Assembly: GCA_036001225.1 (NCBI GenBank)
Contig: DASYUM010000225.1
Span: 1 to 8,341, forward strand
DNA from: DASYUM01 sp036001225
Lineage (GTDB): Bacteria > Methylomirabilota > Methylomirabilia > Rokubacteriales > DASRDR01
Direction: 5' to 3'
DNA length: 8,341 nucleotides
A program made the translations under genes and the position numbers. Shown piece after piece: positions 5,629 through 8,341 of this stretch. The notes beneath the pieces were generated by a model. It searched no databases. It had not been told where the DNA came from and worked only from the letters and a program-made list of their open reading frames with translations. Numbering within the stretch: the first letter of the stretch is position 1; each line of letters begins with the position of its first letter.

Positions 5629-6924
5629 CTACACGAGCCGCGCCGGCATGGGCACGCTCGCCTCGAAGCGGTCGAGCCGAAACGCCGTCAGGTCGTAGCC
5701 GGTGCGCCCATCGAGCGCCAGGTCGGCCAGGATCCTCCCGAGGACGGGGGCGAGGCCGAAGCCGTGCCCGCTGAGCCCAGTGACGAGGACGAGCCCGTCC
5801 GGCCGCCGCGTCCGCTCGATGACCGGCAGGCCGTCCGGCGAGAGGTCGAGGAGCCCGGCCCATGTCCGCGTGATGGTCGCGTCGCGAGCGGGAGGGAGCC
5901 ACGCTTGGAGCGCGTGGAGAGCGGGGCGGAGGACCCGCGCGGACGCCGCCGGGTGCGCGCCGACCGGAATCCCCGCCGCCGCCGGCCGTCCGACGCCGCG
6001 CAGCTCGCGCCACAGGCGGGCTGCGTCCAGCCGCAGCTCGATCTGACGCCGGTTGGCCCAGTAGCGGGGCAGCCACAGCCGGAGGTCGTCGAGATCCTCG
6101 AGCGAGACCGGATGCGCCACCGTGGCGTTCAGGCCGGCGCCGATCAGCAGCTCCCCGCTCGGGCGCTGCCGGCAGCTGAATCGGAAGGCCCGCAACGTGG
6201 CCGTCGAGAGCGGCGGCAGCGGGCCCGTCTCGCCATTGGTGTAGACGATCGGCTTGATGGGGATCCGGATCCCCAGATCGCGGACCAGGCGGGGCGTCCA
6301 GACGCCGGCCGCGATCACGGCGCGCTCGGTCCGGACGGCGCCCCGGTCGGTCCCCACGGCGGTGACGGCGCCGCCGGCGACGGCGATCTCGGTGGCCTTC
6401 GTGCCCAGCACGAGCTGGGCCCCCCGCCGCCGAGCCGCCGACGCATACGCCAGCACCGCCTTGCGCGGATCGCAGTGGGCATCGCGCGGGCTGTAGAGGG
6501 CGGCGGCGAAGCCCCGGGTGAGCGACGGGATCAGCTCGCGGGTCTCCGGTGGGCTCAGCAGGCGCACGTCGGTGAAGCCGGCGGCCTTGGCGCGCTCGAG
6601 CTGCTCGCGCAGCTGCTCCACCTCGACCGCCGTCTCGGCCACGTAGAGGTTGCCCCCCGGCACGAACTCGAAGTCGGTGCCGAGGGTGCGGGCCGCCTCG
6701 GTCCACAGCTCGAGGGCGTCCATGGCCAGCGGCAGCTCGGCGGGATGGCGCCCCTGCAGGCGCAGACTGCCGAAGCTCCGGCCGGAGGCCTCCTGGGCCA
6801 GGTCGGCCTCCTTCTCCAGCAGGACGACGTGGGCGCCGCGCCGGGCCGCCTCCGCCGCGCAGACGGCGCCGCACACGCCGCCGCCCACCACGACGAGATC
6901 CGCGCGCTCGGGAACCGCGTCCAT
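5629..6924 (-). CDS. FAD-dependent oxidoreductase of the DAO family (amino acid/sarcosine oxidase-like)
   Basis: This 431-residue protein is of the D-amino-acid/sarcosine oxidase superfamily, the group of flavoenzymes that oxidise C-N bonds of amino acids and N-methylated amines (and some hydroxy acids). A dinucleotide-binding fold opens it: DLVVVGGGVCGAVCAAEAA (9-27) with GxGxxG at 14-19 and the ribose-binding Glu37 (LLEKE). Then come ASGRSFGSLRLQGRHPAE (46-63), the substrate-domain entry near GGNLYVAET (90-98), AVIAAGVWTP (202-211), and the C-terminal TWAGLLDLSPDGLPVIE (354-370) and GLSGHGFGLAPVLG (383-396), which close over FAD. No signal peptide is apparent, so it is probably cytoplasmic. 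Its ATG shares one base with the stop of the ATPase gene (TGATG), and 7 bases separate it from the synthetase gene. The context suggests it oxidises the imported compound before CoA activation. It could be an oxidase or a quinone-linked dehydrogenase; the substrate is not evident. Confidence 0.92.
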   Translation of the reverse strand: MDAVPERADLVVVGGGVCGAVCAAEAARRGAHVVLLEKEADLAQEASGRSFGSLRLQGRHPAELPLAMDALELWTEAARTLGTDFEFVPGGNLYVAETAVEVEQLREQLERAKAAGFTDVRLLSPPETRELIPSLTRGFAAALYSPRDAHCDPRKAVLAYASAARRRGAQLVLGTKATEIAVAGGAVTAVGTDRGAVRTERAVIAAGVWTPRLVRDLGIRIPIKPIVYTNGETGPLPPLSTATLRAFRFSCRQRPSGELLIGAGLNATVAHPVSLEDLDDLRLWLPRYWANRRQIELRLDAARLWRELRGVGRPAAAGIPVGAHPAASARVLRPALHALQAWLPPARDATITRTWAGLLDLSPDGLPVIERTRRPDGLVLVTGLSGHGFGLAPVLGRILADLALDGRTGYDLTAFRLDRFEASVPMPARLV

Positions 6925-7727
6925 CAGGCCCGCGCCTGCTGGCCCTCGATCTGCTGGTGGACGTCCTGGGCCACGTAGTCCCAGACCAGACCCTTGAGCT
7001 TGGCGTAGTCGGGATGGGTCTGCTGCTCGAGCGTCCGGGGGAGCGGCAGCTCGTTCCGGATGACGGCCTGGACCCGGCCCGGGTTCGCGCGCATGACCAC
7101 GATGCGGTCGGAGAGCAGGAGGGCTTCGTCGATGTTGTGGGTCACGAAGATGGTCGTCTTCCGGCTCTGCTGATGGATGCGCAGGAACTCCTGCTGGAGC
7201 ACCTGACGGGTCATCGCATCCAGCGCGGCGAACGGCTCGTCCATCAGGAGGACCTCGGGGTCACCGGCCAGCGCGCGGGCCAGGGCCACCCGCTGCTGCA
7301 TCCCCCCCGACAGCTGCGCCGGGTAGAGGTCCTCGAACCCGCGCAGGTTGACCATCCCGATGTACCGGGCCGCCCGCTCGGCGACCACCGGCGCCGGGAG
7401 CCCCTTGAGGCGCAGGGCGAACTCCACGTTCCCGCGGACGGTCTTCCACGGGAACAGGGCGTAGCTCTGGAAGACGATGCCGCAGCGGCGCTCGATCCCC
7501 ACCACCGGCTCGCCGTGGAGCAGGATGCGGCCGGACGTCGGCGGGAAGAAGCCGGCCAGCATGTAGAGAAACGTGCTCTTGCCGCAGCCGGAGCTGCCGA
7601 CCAGGCAGACCAGCTCCCCTTCCTCCACGCTCAGGTCCACGTCCTGGAGCGCCACCACCCGGCGCCCGCGGCCGGTCGGGAAGACCTTCGTCACCTGCCG
7701 GGCGGCGAGGATGGGCGCCCGCGTCAC
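6924..7727 (-). CDS. ABC transporter ATP-binding protein, nitrate/sulfonate/taurine (NitT/TauT) type
   Basis: This 267-residue cytoplasmic ATPase powers the permease encoded just upstream. All motifs are present: Walker A GSSGCGKST (44-52), Q-loop Q87 in VFQSYALFPW (85-94), signature LSGGMQQR (139-146), Walker B VLLMDEP (159-165), D-loop ALD (168-170) and switch His197 in FVTHN (194-198). The sequence FQSYALFPWKTVRGNV and the family length match SsuB/TauB/NrtD-type proteins, which serve importers of nitrate, sulfonates, taurine, pyrimidine precursors and similar small molecules. I chose the GTG at 7727, which overlaps the permease stop by four bases (GTGA) and puts the first strand (ILAARQVTKVF) at the usual distance. 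No in-frame ATG lies closer to the ABC core; the longer open frame upstream is antiparallel-type shadow inside the permease gene. The tail (about 225-267) is a short alpha-helical C-terminal extension without a recognised domain. Confidence 0.95.
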   Translation of the reverse strand: MTRAPILAARQVTKVFPTGRGRRVVALQDVDLSVEEGELVCLVGSSGCGKSTFLYMLAGFFPPTSGRILLHGEPVVGIERRCGIVFQSYALFPWKTVRGNVEFALRLKGLPAPVVAERAARYIGMVNLRGFEDLYPAQLSGGMQQRVALARALAGDPEVLLMDEPFAALDAMTRQVLQQEFLRIHQQSRKTTIFVTHNIDEALLLSDRIVVMRANPGRVQAVIRNELPLPRTLEQQTHPDYAKLKGLVWDYVAQDVHQQIEGQQARA

Positions 7728-8341
7728 TTCTTGATCCGGTGCCGCTCCCACGGGATGATCCAGTCCTCCACGCTGCGAACCGCGGCGTCGATCAGGAAGA
7801 CGGTCAGGCTGATGAGGGCCATGCCCACCATGATCAGGCCCAGGTTGTTCCAGTCCTTGCCGAACCAGATGAGGGCGCCCAGCCCCCGGTTCGCCGCGAC
7901 CATCTCGGCGCTCAGCACGACCGTCCAGGAGACGGCCAGCGAGACCTTGAGCCCGCTCAGGATCCCGGGCAGCGCGCCCGGCAGCACGACCTCCCACATC
8001 ACGTGGAAGCCGCCGGCGCCCATGTTGCGGGCGGCCAGCACCAGCAGCGGGTCCACCCGCTTGGTCGCCTCGGCCACGTACAGGAGCAGCGTGGCGAACG
8101 TGCCCATGAAGACGATGGAATACTTCTGCGACTCCCCGATGCCGAACCACAGGATGCTCAACGGAATCCAGGAGAGCGAGGGCAGCGGCCGGATGAGCGA
8201 CAGCACGGGATCCACGATCGCCTTCGCCACCCGGGACGTGCCCATGAGGATGCCGAGCGGGATCGCCGCCGAGGCCGAGAGCAGGTAGCCGACGAACACC
8301 CGGCGGGCGCTGGTCAGGATGTGGCTCGGCAGCTCCCCGCT
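7724..8341 (-). CDS. ABC transporter permease, NitT/TauT (SsuC/TauC) type, 5' end outside window
   Basis: The last 205 residues of an inner-membrane permease are visible; full-length relatives have about 250-280 residues, so roughly 50-70 N-terminal residues lie beyond the right edge. The frame is open to base 8341 and reads SGELPSHILTSARRVFVGYL before the internal GTG at 8299, which is typical family sequence, so 8299 is not the true start. Hydrophobic segments lie at about 15-34, 55-69, 74-92, 126-146 and 168-187 of the visible part. The EAA loop that docks to the ATPase is at about 103-131 (AARNMGAGGFHVMWEVVLPG followed by ALPGILSGL). The WIPLSILWFGIGESQK block (58-73) is a further signature of the SsuC/TauC/NrtB group. 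It is coupled to the ATPase gene by a GTGA overlap. The matching NitT/TauT binding protein is not in the window and probably lies upstream. Confidence 0.94.
   Translation of the reverse strand, partial: SGELPSHILTSARRVFVGYLLSASAAIPLGILMGTSRVAKAIVDPVLSLIRPLPSLSWIPLSILWFGIGESQKYSIVFMGTFATLLLYVAEATKRVDPLLVLAARNMGAGGFHVMWEVVLPGALPGILSGLKVSLAVSWTVVLSAEMVAANRGLGALIWFGKDWNNLGLIMVGMALISLTVFLIDAAVRSVEDWIIPWERHRIKK

Noticed and set aside
3537..5774. A long open + strand frame (745 codons) opposite the acyl-CoA synthetase
   Set aside because: Its translation is a low-complexity run of Arg, Gly, Ala, Asp and His with no family motif, while the minus strand carries a complete, motif-rich synthetase. High GC at third positions keeps the opposite strand free of stops.
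5413..6978. Open + strand frame of 521 codons opposite the FAD oxidoreductase and the synthetase start
   Set aside because: It spans two real minus-strand genes and shows only shadow-type composition.

Overview
The window reads as a densely packed piece of a high-GC bacterial chromosome. Hand counts give 50 G/C in the 60 bases at 3961-4020, and only 35 of 60 at 901-960. The combination of a NitT/TauT-type importer, an orphan TrpX-like binding protein, a TauD/TfdA-type dioxygenase relic and acyl-CoA catabolism genes is common in soil or sediment heterotrophs such as Proteobacteria or Candidatus Rokubacteria/Methylomirabilota. No marker gene fixes the taxon, so that placement is inference.

Layout. 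Positions 1-114 hold a possible 3' end of an unidentified gene on the + strand. Positions 127-423 (+) hold a 5'-truncated TauD/TfdA-family dioxygenase. A GC-rich hairpin at 432-463 lies between this relic and the genes that converge on it. Everything from 483 to the right edge is on the minus strand and is read right to left: an ABC permease (7724 to beyond 8341), its ATPase (6924-7727), a DAO-family FAD oxidoreductase (5629-6924), an ADP-forming-type acyl-CoA synthetase (3489-5621), an acyl-CoA dehydrogenase (2308-3486), a crotonase-family enzyme (1523-2305) and, after 44 bases, an exported TrpX-like ABC binding protein (483-1478). There is no gene-free stretch over 300 bases, and I saw no tRNA, rRNA, insertion sequence or CRISPR array.

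How the genes fit together. The six genes from permease to crotonase are joined by a 4-base GTGA overlap, a 1-base TGATG overlap, a 7-base gap and two 2-base gaps, so they are very probably one operon. The simplest reading is a catabolic module: import of a small anionic or amine-bearing substrate, flavin-dependent oxidation, activation to a CoA thioester, alpha,beta-dehydrogenation, then hydration, isomerisation or another crotonase reaction. No thiolase, hydroxyacyl-CoA dehydrogenase or regulator lies in the window, and the substrate cannot be read from the sequence. The most notable points are the crotonase lacking both canonical catalytic glutamates, the ATP-grasp-first acyl-CoA synthetase, and the pairing of an amine/amino-acid-type flavoenzyme with acyl-CoA genes and a transporter.
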